The notes beneath the pieces were generated by a model. It searched no databases. It was not told where the DNA came from and saw only the letters and a list, made by a program, of their open reading frames with translations. From the NCBI GenBank assembly GCA_038123715.1, contig JAYPAN010000023.1:1-25887 (forward strand): a stretch of 25,887 bases of DNA, written 5' to 3'. The translations under genes were made by a program, and so were the position numbers. The stretch is from JAYPAN01 sp038123715 (GTDB lineage: Bacteria; Pseudomonadota; Alphaproteobacteria; RS24). How positions within the stretch are numbered: position 1 is the first letter of the stretch; each line of letters begins with the position of its first letter. Shown here in pieces: positions 16,308 through 23,928 of this stretch.

Positions 16308-16711
16308 GACCACGCCCCCATATAATAATAAGCCATGACCCAGACAAACACGGTCAGCACGGGTGGCACAAATGTCGAAATGCGCGCCAAAATCTCAACC
16401 GTGCGTAACTCAAAGCCGCGCCCCGTATCCCAGATAAAATGGCGCAGGCCGCCAAACATATGATGAAACAGCGCCCAGCTATAGCCAAATAAGACCAGCT
16501 TGCCATACCAAGCCGCCGATACCGCCTGCACGTCAGCATAAGCCTCCGGCCCGCTGGCCGCGGCCAGCAGCCACCAAGCCAGCAATGCTGTGCCGGCATA
16601 AAGCGCAATGCCCGTCGCGCGGTGAAGGATGGACAGCATCATGGTCAGCGTCCACCGGTAAATCTGGATATGCGGCGAAAGCGGGCGCTGCATGGGGGTA
16701 TTCTCCGACAT
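16304..16711 (-). CDS. sdhC: Succinate dehydrogenase cytochrome b556 subunit
   Basis: Membrane subunit of complex II with three helices. The start at ATG 16711 gives 135 residues (MSENTPMQRPLSPHIQIYRW); the frame is open to 16837 but the extra 42 codons have no family match and overlap the mch end. Seen: RPLSPHIQIYRW before helix 1, SILHRATG with the Ser/Arg pair of the quinone site, and the heme-ligand region FHHMFGGLRHFIWD in helix 2. The ribosome-binding site GGAG (5 nt before ATG) lies in the 3' arm of a strong predicted hairpin (16713-16745). Translation of sdhC, and by coupling sdhD, may therefore be structure-controlled. It is first in sdhCDAB, 104 bp downstream of mch. Confidence 0.95.
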   Translation of the reverse strand: MSENTPMQRPLSPHIQIYRWTLTMMLSILHRATGIALYAGTALLAWWLLAAASGPEAYADVQAVSAAWYGKLVLFGYSWALFHHMFGGLRHFIWDTGRGFELRTVEILARISTFVPPVLTVFVWVMAYYYMGAWS

Positions 16712-16712
16712 G

Positions 16713-16745
16713 GTTACTCCTGATAGGCTCGGCTCAGGGAGTAAC
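16713..16745 (-). promoter_or_regulatory. sdhC: sdhC leader hairpin burying the ribosome-binding site
   Basis: In transcript direction, GTTACTC (16745-16739) pairs with GAGTAAC (16719-16713), then after a one-base bulge (16738) CTGA (16737-16734) pairs with TCAG (16723-16720). The 10-nt loop is 16733-16724. This makes 11 pairs in total. The GGAG ribosome-binding site is in the 3' arm, and the stem ends one base before the ATG. No U-run follows, so it is not an intrinsic terminator. The shape suggests translational control by a protein, sRNA, temperature or coupling; no known riboswitch core is recognisable in so short a leader. Confidence 0.6.
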
Positions 16746-16749
16746 ACTA

Positions 16750-16761
16750 CACGCTGGCGTG
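16750..16761. promoter_or_regulatory. Dyad upstream of sdhC leader hairpin
   Basis: CACGC-nn-GCGTG is a perfect palindrome four bases upstream of the sdhC leader hairpin in the 104-bp mch-sdhC gap. It could be an operator for sdhCDAB. No confident -35/-10 pair was found in this gap; a weak pair (CTGTCG, 17 bp, TAAATG) lies just upstream on the minus strand. Confidence 0.3.
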
Positions 16762-16815
16762 CATTTACGCTATCCGAAAGCCAGCGACAGGCTGCCGCAT
16801 CACGGGAAACGCCAC

Positions 16816-17862
16816 TCAGCGCGGCATAAGCCCCCAAATATCAAGGTCAAGCACCATTTCAGGGGCGTTCTGCCCGCCCTCACCCCTATCTGCCGGGCCG
16901 GGAAAGCCACTCTGGTCGAGGTTTTTCAGCATAATATGGCGCACCCGCAGCGCACCGACATCATCGCGGCCTGCCAGCTCTGCCTTGTCCAGCACTTGCG
17001 ACCAGCCATAAAGCGTGTCACCGGCAAAGACCGGCGCGGCATGGCTGCCGCCATTCAGACCGGCCAGCGCCACCATATTTTCCAGCCCGTTAAAACTCAT
17101 CGCATGGGCATGGCTGATAATATGGCCGCCATAAATCAGCCTTTGCCCAAAACGCGATTGCTGCTGCGCCAGCGCGTCAAAATGCACTTCCGCCGTATTT
17201 TGATAAGCCCGTGTCGCCATCATATGTTCGGCTTCTTCCATCGTCACGCCGCCGCCATGAGACAGTTTTTCGCCAATCTCATAATCATCAAACCGCCTCG
17301 CACTGCCTGACAGTGCGGTATCAAGACGCGAAAAGTCAATCTCCGGCAAATGCAGCTCGGCGGCGGTTAAATGCGGTGTCGGTGTCGGCCAAACCGCGTC
17401 CGGCGGCGGGCTGGCCGCGTCGTGCTTTTTGACCATCACCCAACGAATATAAGACAGCACCGGCGCGCCTTGGGCATTGAAACCGGTGGTGCGCGCCATG
17501 ACCAGACCGGTTCTGCCATTGCTGTTTTCTTTCAGGCCGATAATTTCCGAGCGTGCCGATAAGGTGTCACCGGCATAGACAGGCTCAAGAAACCGGCCTT
17601 CGGCATAGCCCAGATTGGCCATAGCATGACGCGACACATCCGGAACGGATTTGCCAAAGACAATGTGAAAGACCAGCCAATCAGGCAAAGGCCGGTCGGC
17701 ATAGCCCATTGCCTGTGCCACCGGTTGGCTGCTTTGCGGCAAATGCCGCCCGCCATATAAAGCCTGATAAAGCGCCGCATCGCCCGCGCTTAATGTGCGC
17801 GGCGTGGGGTGGACAAGCGTTTCGCCGACCGAAAAATCTTCAAAATAACGCCCGCTGCTCAT
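16816..17862 (-). CDS. mch: Mesaconyl-CoA hydratase (2-methylfumaryl-CoA hydratase)
   Basis: Hydrates mesaconyl-C1-CoA to beta-methylmalyl-CoA in the ethylmalonyl-CoA pathway, the glyoxylate-shunt substitute of many alphaproteobacteria. The 348 residues have two hot-dog (MaoC-like) halves. The sequence follows the Rhodobacter enzyme closely as I recall it: FEDFSVGETLVHPTPRT, FHIVFGKSVPD, LSYIRWVMV, DDYEIGEK, EEAEHMMATRAYQNTAEVHFD, YGGHIISHAHAMSFNGL, FAGDTLYGWS. ATG at 17862 follows GGAG. It lies 15 bp after the Mcl2-like gene and 104 bp before sdhC. Other CoA hydratases of the MaoC family are possible but less likely given the long-range similarity and partner. Confidence 0.88.
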   Translation of the reverse strand: MSSGRYFEDFSVGETLVHPTPRTLSAGDAALYQALYGGRHLPQSSQPVAQAMGYADRPLPDWLVFHIVFGKSVPDVSRHAMANLGYAEGRFLEPVYAGDTLSARSEIIGLKENSNGRTGLVMARTTGFNAQGAPVLSYIRWVMVKKHDAASPPPDAVWPTPTPHLTAAELHLPEIDFSRLDTALSGSARRFDDYEIGEKLSHGGGVTMEEAEHMMATRAYQNTAEVHFDALAQQQSRFGQRLIYGGHIISHAHAMSFNGLENMVALAGLNGGSHAAPVFAGDTLYGWSQVLDKAELAGRDDVGALRVRHIMLKNLDQSGFPGPADRGEGGQNAPEMVLDLDIWGLMPR

Positions 17863-17877
17863 GGCTTAACTCCAGGC

Positions 17878-18762
17878 TCAACTATCGCGGGCGGCAATCG
17901 CCTCAGCAATCGCCAGCCGCCGTGCAGCAATATCGCGGTGCAGCAATTCGGTCATTTTGCCATTGACCCGCAACACGCCTTTTCCGGCATTTTCCGGCGC
18001 ATTAAAGGCCGCCACGATTTGCCGCGCTTCGTCAATTTCGGCTTCGGACGGGCCGAATATGCGATTGCAGGCGGCAAGCTGGTTGGGATGTATCAGCGTC
18101 TTGCCGTCAAACCCCATCGCCATGCCCTGCCCACATTCGGCTTCAAAGCCTGCCGTGTCGGCAATATCATTGAACACGCCGTCAATGGCGGTCAGCCCAT
18201 GCATACGCGCCGCCATCAATGCCAGCGACAGGGCGGTCATAAGCGGCGCACGCATTGGCACAAATTGCGCCTGCATTTCCTTGGCCAAATCATTTGTCCC
18301 CATCACAAAACAGCTCAAAGGCGTATCTGCGGCGCGCGCCGCCAGCGCCTCAATGTTGAAAATCGCCTGCGGTGTCTCCACCATGACCCATAATTCGCAA
18401 TGCGGTGGCAGCAAAGCGGTCAGCGCGTCAATTTCCGCCGCGGTGGAAACTTTCGGCGCCAGCACCGCATCGGGACGGGCATTTTCCGGTAAATTATTGA
18501 GCGCGGCAAAATCATCCGCCCCCCACGGCGTTGACAGCGCATTGACCCGCACCACGCGCTCGCGAGCGCCATAGCCGCCTTCATCAAGCGCGGCAACAAG
18601 CCGGTCACGCGCCATATCCTTGGCATCGGGCGCGACCGCATCTTCAAGGTCGAGCAACAGGCAATCAGCATCCAATATCCGCGCCTTTTCCAATGCCCGC
18701 GCATTGGCGCAAGGCATATAAAGGGCGGAGCGACGGGGACGAATGGTTTTTGTGGTTGTCAT
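17878..18762 (-). CDS. mcl2: HpcH/HpaI-CitE family CoA ester enzyme, probable (3S)-malyl-CoA thioesterase
   Basis: Acts in the ethylmalonyl-CoA pathway: Mcl1 enzymes split beta-methylmalyl-CoA or malyl-CoA, while the paralogue Mcl2 hydrolyses (3S)-malyl-CoA to malate and CoA. The start at ATG 18762 gives 294 residues (MTTTKTIRPRRSALYMPCANARALEKA); the upstream open codons (to 18819) lack similarity and overlap the divergent promoter region. Seen: LLLDLEDAV with metal-binding acids, VMVETPQAIFN with a catalytic Glu, VMGTNDLAKE, and MGFDGKTLIHPNQL. MGTNDLAKE and the IDGVFND segment resemble Mcl2 more than Mcl1. AAGGA lies about ten bases upstream. It is first in a two-gene unit with mch, and sdhCDAB follows. 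A lyase activity cannot be excluded from sequence. Confidence 0.8.
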   Translation of the reverse strand: MTTTKTIRPRRSALYMPCANARALEKARILDADCLLLDLEDAVAPDAKDMARDRLVAALDEGGYGARERVVRVNALSTPWGADDFAALNNLPENARPDAVLAPKVSTAAEIDALTALLPPHCELWVMVETPQAIFNIEALAARAADTPLSCFVMGTNDLAKEMQAQFVPMRAPLMTALSLALMAARMHGLTAIDGVFNDIADTAGFEAECGQGMAMGFDGKTLIHPNQLAACNRIFGPSEAEIDEARQIVAAFNAPENAGKGVLRVNGKMTELLHRDIAARRLAIAEAIAARDS

Positions 18763-18785
18763 CCGAGAAGATTCCTTCGTAAAAT
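18756..18785 (+). promoter_or_regulatory. Candidate promoter for pdxY-like gene
   Basis: TTGTCA (18756-18761) and TAAAAT (18780-18785) are 18 bases apart, each five of six to consensus. Transcription would begin near 18792, after the upstream ATG at 18784 and before the ATG at 18823, which supports the later start. The -35 overlaps the first codons of the divergent mcl2-like gene. Confidence 0.45.
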
Positions 18786-18793
18786 GAACGGGC

Positions 18794-18821
18794 AGTGTAA
18801 CGCGTTTTATGACTGGCACAA
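18794..18821 (-). promoter_or_regulatory. Candidate promoter for mcl2-like/mch
   Basis: On the minus strand, TTGTGC (18821-18816) and TACACT (18799-18794) are 16 bases apart, weaker than the opposing promoter. Expected leader about 25 nt. It lies within the same 60-bp gap as the pdxY-side promoter, so the two would compete for polymerase. Confidence 0.3.
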
Positions 18822-18822
18822 T

Positions 18823-19665
18823 ATGAGTGAAAAAAAATCTATTCTGGTGATTTCCAGCGCTATCGGCAGTGGTCAGGTCGGGCTTCAGGCTATCGCGCCG
18901 GGTCTGCGCGCCCTTTCATTTGAAATGATTGGCCTGCCAACAATATGGCTTTCCGCCCATCCTGCCGCCTTTCCCGAAATGGGCGCGCCCAAGGGTGGGC
19001 CAATGCCGCCGGAACAATTGCTGGAATCGATTGACTGGCTGCTCGCCGCCGGTGCGCTGGATAATTGCGCCGCCATATTGTCGGGCTATATGCCCAGCCT
19101 TGAACATGTCAAAGCCTGTGCGGCCATTGTCGATAAGGTAAAAGCGACCGTCGCAGATGTGATATATTGCTGCGATCCGATTTGCGGCGACCATGACCGG
19201 CTTTATCTGCCCAAATCGGTTGCCAATGGCTTGCGCGCGAGTTTGCTGCCCCGCGCCGATATAGCGACACCCAATCTGTTTGAATTGCAGCATTTAAGCG
19301 ACCAAACCGATACAGCCGATATGGAGGCGCTGGTTGGCGCGGCGCGCAGCCTGCGCTGCCCGCATATTGTGGTCACGTCAGCACCGGCACCGCAAGGGCG
19401 CATTGCAACCTTGGCGATTGGCGACGAAATACACCGTTGCGAGACAGCCAGCGCGCCGCATGTGCCGCATGGCATGGGCGATTTGTTTGCCGCGCTTTAT
19501 TTGGGGCTGCATCTGAAAGGCGAAGGCAAAGCGCTTGGCATTGCTACCGGCACAATGGCCGCCATTGCCGCCGGACAGATGAGTGCGACCAGCCTGCCGC
19601 ATGGGCCGCTGACCCTGACACCGCCAAGCTTGCAGGATAAAATTTTCCTGCCCGAACCGGCCTAA
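18823..19665 (+). CDS. pdxY: Pyridoxal kinase-like protein (PdxY/PdxK family)
   Basis: Ribokinase-superfamily kinase, likely phosphorylating pyridoxal in vitamin B6 salvage. The start at ATG 18823 gives 280 residues (MSEKKSILVISSAIG); an ATG at 18784 would fall within the putative -10 box. Seen: LSGYMPSLEHV, CCDPICGDHDRLYLP, ADIATPNLFELQHL, and the catalytic HGMGDLFAALYLG with the Asp base. The N-terminal substrate loop reads SSAIGSGQVGLQ where family members usually have a pattern like SHVxxGxVGN, so the His and Asn are replaced; substrate preference may differ. It is the only complete plus-strand gene. It is divergent from mcl2 and convergent with asd, whose stop overlaps its own by 3 bp. 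The family is secure; the exact substrate is inference. Confidence 0.82.
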   Translation: MSEKKSILVISSAIGSGQVGLQAIAPGLRALSFEMIGLPTIWLSAHPAAFPEMGAPKGGPMPPEQLLESIDWLLAAGALDNCAAILSGYMPSLEHVKACAAIVDKVKATVADVIYCCDPICGDHDRLYLPKSVANGLRASLLPRADIATPNLFELQHLSDQTDTADMEALVGAARSLRCPHIVVTSAPAPQGRIATLAIGDEIHRCETASAPHVPHGMGDLFAALYLGLHLKGEGKALGIATGTMAAIAAGQMSATSLPHGPLTLTPPSLQDKIFLPEPA

Positions 19666-20702
19666 TTCAGAACGATTTCAGCGCGCGGCTTGGTGAGATA
19701 TTGACCAATCAGCAATTCGGCAATCTGCACCGCATTAAGCGCTGCGCCTTTGCGTAAATTATCCGACACGACCCACATATTGAGGCCATTTTCCACGGTC
19801 GGGTCAGCCCGCAAGCGAGAGACGAAAGTCTCATATTCGCCGACACATTCAACCGGTGTGACATAGCCTTCATCCTCGCGGCGATCGACCAGCAACACGC
19901 CCGGCGCGGCGTCCAGCGCAGCGCGCGCCGCCGCCTCGCTGACCGGATTTTCAAACGCGACATTGACCGCTTCGGAATGGCCGACAAAAACCGGCACACG
20001 CACGCAAGTCGTGGTCAGCGCAATATCCGCACCCATCATTTTCTTGGTCTCAGCGACCATTTTCCATTCTTCCTTGGTGCTGCCATCTTCCATAAACACG
20101 TCAATATGCGGGATGACATTAAAGGCAATTTGCTTGGTGAAATTCTCGCGCTTCAGCTCATCATTGACGAAAACCGCGCGGGTCTGGGTGAACAGCTCAT
20201 CCATCGCCGCATTGCCCGCCCCAGATACGGATTGATAGGTCGCCACCACGGCGCGGCGAATTTTGCCAATATCATGCAAAGGCTTGAGCGCCACCACCAA
20301 TTGCGCTGTCGAGCAATTGGGGTTGGCAATGATATTGCGCTTGGTGTAACCGGCCAAATCCGCCGAATTAACCTCCGGCACAATCAGCGGCACATCTTCA
20401 TCCATGCGATAAAGCGAGGAATTGTCAATCACCACACAACCGGCGGCCGCAGCTTTTGGCGCATATTCTTTGGTCGGGCCGGAGCCGCAAGCAAACAAGG
20501 CAATGTCGGCCTGTGCGAAATCGTAAAACTCCAAAGCCTGACATTTCAGTGTTTTGTCGCCAAAGCTGACTTCCTTGCCCTGACTTTTGCGCGACGCGAC
20601 AGCATCAACACGGGCAATCGGGAATTTGCGCTCATCGAGAATGTTGAGCATTTCACGCCCGACATTGCCGGTCGCCCCGACAACAGCAACAATATAAGCC
20701 AT
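19662..20702 (-). CDS. asd: Aspartate-semialdehyde dehydrogenase
   Basis: Reduces aspartyl phosphate to aspartate semialdehyde, the branch point to lysine/diaminopimelate, threonine and methionine. The start at ATG 20702 gives 346 residues; the ATG shares its A with the leuB TGA (TGATG), so a GTG one codon earlier is unlikely. Seen: NADP-binding VVGATGNVGREML (about 8-20), the catalytic Cys130 in NPNCSTAQLV, QSVSGAGNAAMDEL, and RVPVFVGHSEAVNV with the catalytic His. It is the last gene of the leuCDB-asd unit. Its TAG overlaps the convergent pdxY-like stop, leaving no room for a terminator between the two. Confidence 0.97.
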   Translation of the reverse strand: MAYIVAVVGATGNVGREMLNILDERKFPIARVDAVASRKSQGKEVSFGDKTLKCQALEFYDFAQADIALFACGSGPTKEYAPKAAAAGCVVIDNSSLYRMDEDVPLIVPEVNSADLAGYTKRNIIANPNCSTAQLVVALKPLHDIGKIRRAVVATYQSVSGAGNAAMDELFTQTRAVFVNDELKRENFTKQIAFNVIPHIDVFMEDGSTKEEWKMVAETKKMMGADIALTTTCVRVPVFVGHSEAVNVAFENPVSEAAARAALDAAPGVLLVDRREDEGYVTPVECVGEYETFVSRLRADPTVENGLNMWVVSDNLRKGAALNAVQIAELLIGQYLTKPRAEIVLN

Positions 20703-21811
20703 CACGCATCCCCCAATTCATCAAGCGCCGCCAAGACCGCATCACCCATGCCGGATGTGCCGGTTTCCACCATGCCCGGCTGCATAATATCGCCGGTGCG
20801 GATGCCTTGGTCGAGAACACGGGTGACAGCATTTTCCAGCAAATCAGCATCAGCGCCACGGTCAAATGTATAGCGCAACGCCATCGCAAAAGACATGATG
20901 CTGGCAATCGGATTGGCCTTGCCCTGACCGGCAATATCGGGAGCCGAGCCATGCACGGGTTCGTAAAGCGCGCGGGCGCGGCCACTATCCGCATCGGGCC
21001 TACCAAGGGAGGCCGAGGGCAACATGCCCAATGAACCGGTCAGCATGGCGGCTACATCAGACAGCAAATCGCCGAACAGATTATCGGTCACCAGCACATC
21101 ATATTGCTTGGGATTGCGGACAAGCTGCATGGCACAATTATCGGCCAGCACATGTTCCAGCGCAACATCGGGAAACTCGCTTGAAATCACCTTGGTCACT
21201 TCCTCATGCCAAAGCAGGCCGGACTCCATCACATTGCGCTTTTCGGCCGAAGCCAATCTTTTATCGCGTTTCATTGCCAAATCACCGGCGACACGGGCAA
21301 TGCGCTCAATCTCATAAGTGTCATAGACTTGTGTGTTGACGCCGCGACGCTGGCCATTGCCCAAATCTTCAATGCCGCGCGGCTCGCCGAAATAGACGCC
21401 GCCGGTCAATTCGCGGACAATCATAATATCCAGCCCCTCAATAATATCGCGCTTCAAAGAGGAGGAATCGGCCAGCGCCGGAAAACATATGGCCGGGCGC
21501 AAATTGGCGAACAGCTCCAAATCGCCGCGCAGGCGCAACAGCCCCGCTTCCGGGCGCGCCTCATAAGGCACATTCTCCCATTTCGGGCCGCCCACCGCGC
21601 CGAGCAGCACCGCATCAGCCGTTTTCGCCAGCGCCATAGCGGCATCGGAAATCGCCGCGCCATGCGCGTCATAAGCGCAGCCGCCCACCAGCTCTTCTTC
21701 AATCTCTGTTTCAAAGCCGCGATTTGTGCCAAACCAATCAATCACACGACGCACTTCGCCCATTACTTCAGGGCCGATGCCGTCACCGGGCAGTATCAGA
21801 ATCTTTTCCAT
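20702..21811 (-). CDS. leuB: 3-isopropylmalate dehydrogenase
   Basis: Oxidative decarboxylation of 3-isopropylmalate to 2-ketoisocaproate in leucine synthesis, NAD-dependent. The start at ATG 21811 (369 residues, MEKILILPGDGIGPEV) follows AAGGA by seven bases; the longer open frame to 21877 adds a non-conserved Pro/Ala-rich stretch. Seen: LPGDGIGPEVMGE, LLRLRGDLELFANLRPA with substrate arginines, RELTGGVYFGEPRG, LADNCAMQLV, VTDNLFGDLLSDVAAMLTGSLGMLPSASL, and EPVHGSAPDIAGQGKANPIA. The divalent-metal acids and the NAD-type C-terminal segment fit IPMDH better than isocitrate dehydrogenase. Its stop overlaps the asd ATG by one base. Confidence 0.97.
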   Translation of the reverse strand: MEKILILPGDGIGPEVMGEVRRVIDWFGTNRGFETEIEEELVGGCAYDAHGAAISDAAMALAKTADAVLLGAVGGPKWENVPYEARPEAGLLRLRGDLELFANLRPAICFPALADSSSLKRDIIEGLDIMIVRELTGGVYFGEPRGIEDLGNGQRRGVNTQVYDTYEIERIARVAGDLAMKRDKRLASAEKRNVMESGLLWHEEVTKVISSEFPDVALEHVLADNCAMQLVRNPKQYDVLVTDNLFGDLLSDVAAMLTGSLGMLPSASLGRPDADSGRARALYEPVHGSAPDIAGQGKANPIASIMSFAMALRYTFDRGADADLLENAVTRVLDQGIRTGDIMQPGMVETGTSGMGDAVLAALDELGDA

Positions 21812-21833
21812 TTGCTTTCCTTGCGGTGCGGGT

Positions 21834-22436
21834 CTAGCGCCAGGGCTGGTCGGCCAGGCCGGTTTCATAAGTGTCAATCGCCTCGGCCTTTTGCAGCGTC
21901 AGGCCAATATCATCCAGCCCTTCCATCAGACATTGCTTGCGGAACGGGTCAAGCTCAAAGCCAATCACGCCGCCATCAGGGCCGGTGATTTGCTGGTTTT
22001 CCAAATCAATCGTCACTGTGGCATTGGCGCCGCGCGCCGCGTCATCAAGCAATTTGTCAACCTCTTCCTGCGGCAGAACAATCGGCAAAATGCCGTTTTT
22101 GAAGCAATTATTGTAGAAAATATCGGCAAAGCTCGGCGCGATAATGCAGCGTATCCCGAAATCCAGCAATGCCCAAGGCGCGTGTTCACGGCTGGAGCCG
22201 CAGCCGAAATTATCGCCGGCCACCAATATCTCCGCCTGCCGATAGGCCGGTTGGTTCAGCACAAAATCGGCAATCTCGGCGCCATCTTGCGTGAAGCGCA
22301 TTTCGTCGAACAGATTCTTGCCCAGCCCTTCGCGCTTAATGGTTTTCAAAAACTGCTTCGGGATAATCATATCCGTATCGACATTTATCATATTCAGCGG
22401 TGCGGCAATGCCGGTCAGCTTGTTGAATTTTTGCAT
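21834..22436 (-). CDS. leuD: 3-isopropylmalate dehydratase, small subunit
   Basis: Swivelling-domain subunit that pairs with LeuC to isomerise 2- to 3-isopropylmalate. The 200 residues are usual. Seen: NVDTDMIIPKQFLK at the N-terminus, VAGDNFGCGSSREHAPWAL with the conserved GCGSSREHAP loop that closes the active site, and IIAPSFADIFYNNCFKNGILP. ATG at 22436 is three bases after the leuC TGA, so subunit synthesis is probably coupled. leuB follows after 22 bp. Confidence 0.97.
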   Translation of the reverse strand: MQKFNKLTGIAAPLNMINVDTDMIIPKQFLKTIKREGLGKNLFDEMRFTQDGAEIADFVLNQPAYRQAEILVAGDNFGCGSSREHAPWALLDFGIRCIIAPSFADIFYNNCFKNGILPIVLPQEEVDKLLDDAARGANATVTIDLENQQITGPDGGVIGFELDPFRKQCLMEGLDDIGLTLQKAEAIDTYETGLADQPWR

Positions 22437-22439
22437 GGG

Positions 22440-23861
22440 TCAGCCCTCGCCTTGCAGCTTGCGAATATCGACAAAATGACCGGCCAAAGCTGCGGCGGCG
22501 GCCATTTCCGGTGACACCAAATGGGTGCGCCCGCCGCGTCCCTGGCGGCCTTCAAAATTGCGGTTGGAGGTAGAGGCGCAACGCTCGCCCGGTGCCAGCC
22601 GGTCGGCATTCATCGCCAGACACATGGAGCAGCCCGGCTCACGCCATTCAAATCCGGCAGCGACAAACACTTTGTCCAGCCCTTCCGCCTCGGCCTGCTG
22701 TTTGACCAGCCCCGACCCCGGCACCACCATAGCATTGACGCTGTCGGCCACTTTGCCGGTTTGGGCAATGGCGGCGGCGGCGCGCAAATCTTCAATCCGG
22801 CTATTTGTGCAAGAGCCGATAAACACGCGGTCAATGGCAATATCCTGCATGGGCGTGCCAGCCGACAGCCCCATATAGTCAAGGGCGCGCTCGGTCGCAC
22901 GGCGGCGCGCCTCATCACCAATCTGCGCCGGATCCGGCACCGCCCCGTCAATCGCCACAACATCTTGCGGGCTTGTGCCCCATGTCACCAAAGGCGGCAA
23001 ATTGGCAGCATCAATGGTGATTTCCTTGTCAAACACCGCATCCGCATCGGATTTCAATGTCTGCCAATAAGCAATTGCCTTATCCCAATCAGCGCCTTGC
23101 GGGACTTTCGGGCGGCCTTGCAAATAGGCAAAAGTTTTCTCATCCGGCGCAATCAGACCGGCGCGCGCACCTGCCTCAATCGACATATTGCACAGCGTCA
23201 TGCGCCCTTCCATCGACAGTGCCTCAATGGCGGGACCGGCATATTCCAGCACACAGCCTGTGCCGCCCGCCGTGCCAATCTCACCAATAATCGCCAGCGC
23301 AATGTCTTTCGCTGTTACATGCGCTGGCGCTTGGCCGACAACATTGATACGGAAATTTTGCGCCTTGGCCTGAATCAGCGTTTGCGTGGCCAGCACATGC
23401 TCCACTTCCGATGTGCCAATACCATGCGCCAGCGCCCCAAAAGCGCCATGGGTGGATGTATGGCTGTCACCGCAGACAATGGTCAGCCCCGGCAGGGTGA
23501 AGCCCTGCTCCGGCCCGGCCACATGCACAATGCCCTGCCGAATATCGTCCATTGCCAGATATTCAATACCAAATTCGGCGCAATTGGCTTCCAGCGTTTC
23601 AATCTGCAATTTGCTTTCAGCATCGGCAATCGCCGCCACGCCGCCGCTGCGGTCAGTGGTCGGGATATTATGGTCGGCGACGGCCAGTGTTTTTTGCGGC
23701 GCGCGTGGGGCGCGCCCTGCCATACGCAGCCCCTCAAAGGCTTGCGGGCTGGTCACTTCATGCACCAAATGGCGGTCAATATAAAGCAGGCAAGTGCCGT
23801 CTTGCTGCGCCTCAACCAAATGGGCATTCCAGATTTTGTCGTAAAGGGTTGTCCCTGTCAT
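22440..23861 (-). CDS. leuC: 3-isopropylmalate dehydratase, large subunit
   Basis: Aconitase-superfamily subunit holding the [4Fe-4S] cluster. The 473 residues match the family. The cluster ligands are visible as Cys351 in GSCTNSR and Cys411/Cys414 in EPGCSMC. CGDSHTSTHGAFGALAHGIGTSEVEHVLATQ and the GRQGRGGRTHLVSPEMAAAAA end are diagnostic. ATG at 23861 follows AAAGG. The gap to rplS is only 67 bp and G+C-rich, with no clear promoter, terminator or leader peptide rich in Leu codons, so leuCDB-asd may be read through from the ribosomal block or start from an unrecognised promoter. Confidence 0.97.
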   Translation of the reverse strand: MTGTTLYDKIWNAHLVEAQQDGTCLLYIDRHLVHEVTSPQAFEGLRMAGRAPRAPQKTLAVADHNIPTTDRSGGVAAIADAESKLQIETLEANCAEFGIEYLAMDDIRQGIVHVAGPEQGFTLPGLTIVCGDSHTSTHGAFGALAHGIGTSEVEHVLATQTLIQAKAQNFRINVVGQAPAHVTAKDIALAIIGEIGTAGGTGCVLEYAGPAIEALSMEGRMTLCNMSIEAGARAGLIAPDEKTFAYLQGRPKVPQGADWDKAIAYWQTLKSDADAVFDKEITIDAANLPPLVTWGTSPQDVVAIDGAVPDPAQIGDEARRRATERALDYMGLSAGTPMQDIAIDRVFIGSCTNSRIEDLRAAAAIAQTGKVADSVNAMVVPGSGLVKQQAEAEGLDKVFVAAGFEWREPGCSMCLAMNADRLAPGERCASTSNRNFEGRQGRGGRTHLVSPEMAAAAALAGHFVDIRKLQGEG

Positions 23862-23928
23862 CGCTCTGCCTTTGCTTCTTCCCGGAGCCGCCCCCCGGGT
23901 CTGGGGTTAAGCCGCGCCCTGGAAAAAA

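Noticed and set aside
16712..16837. N-terminal extension of sdhC into the mch end
   Set aside because: It overlaps mch and a leader hairpin; MSENTPMQRPLSPHIQIYRW at 16711 is the family start.
23862..23928. Leucine attenuator or leader peptide before leuC
   Set aside because: The gap is 67 bp with no short ORF rich in Leu codons; the only stem (CCCC/GGGG near 23893-23906) is four pairs.
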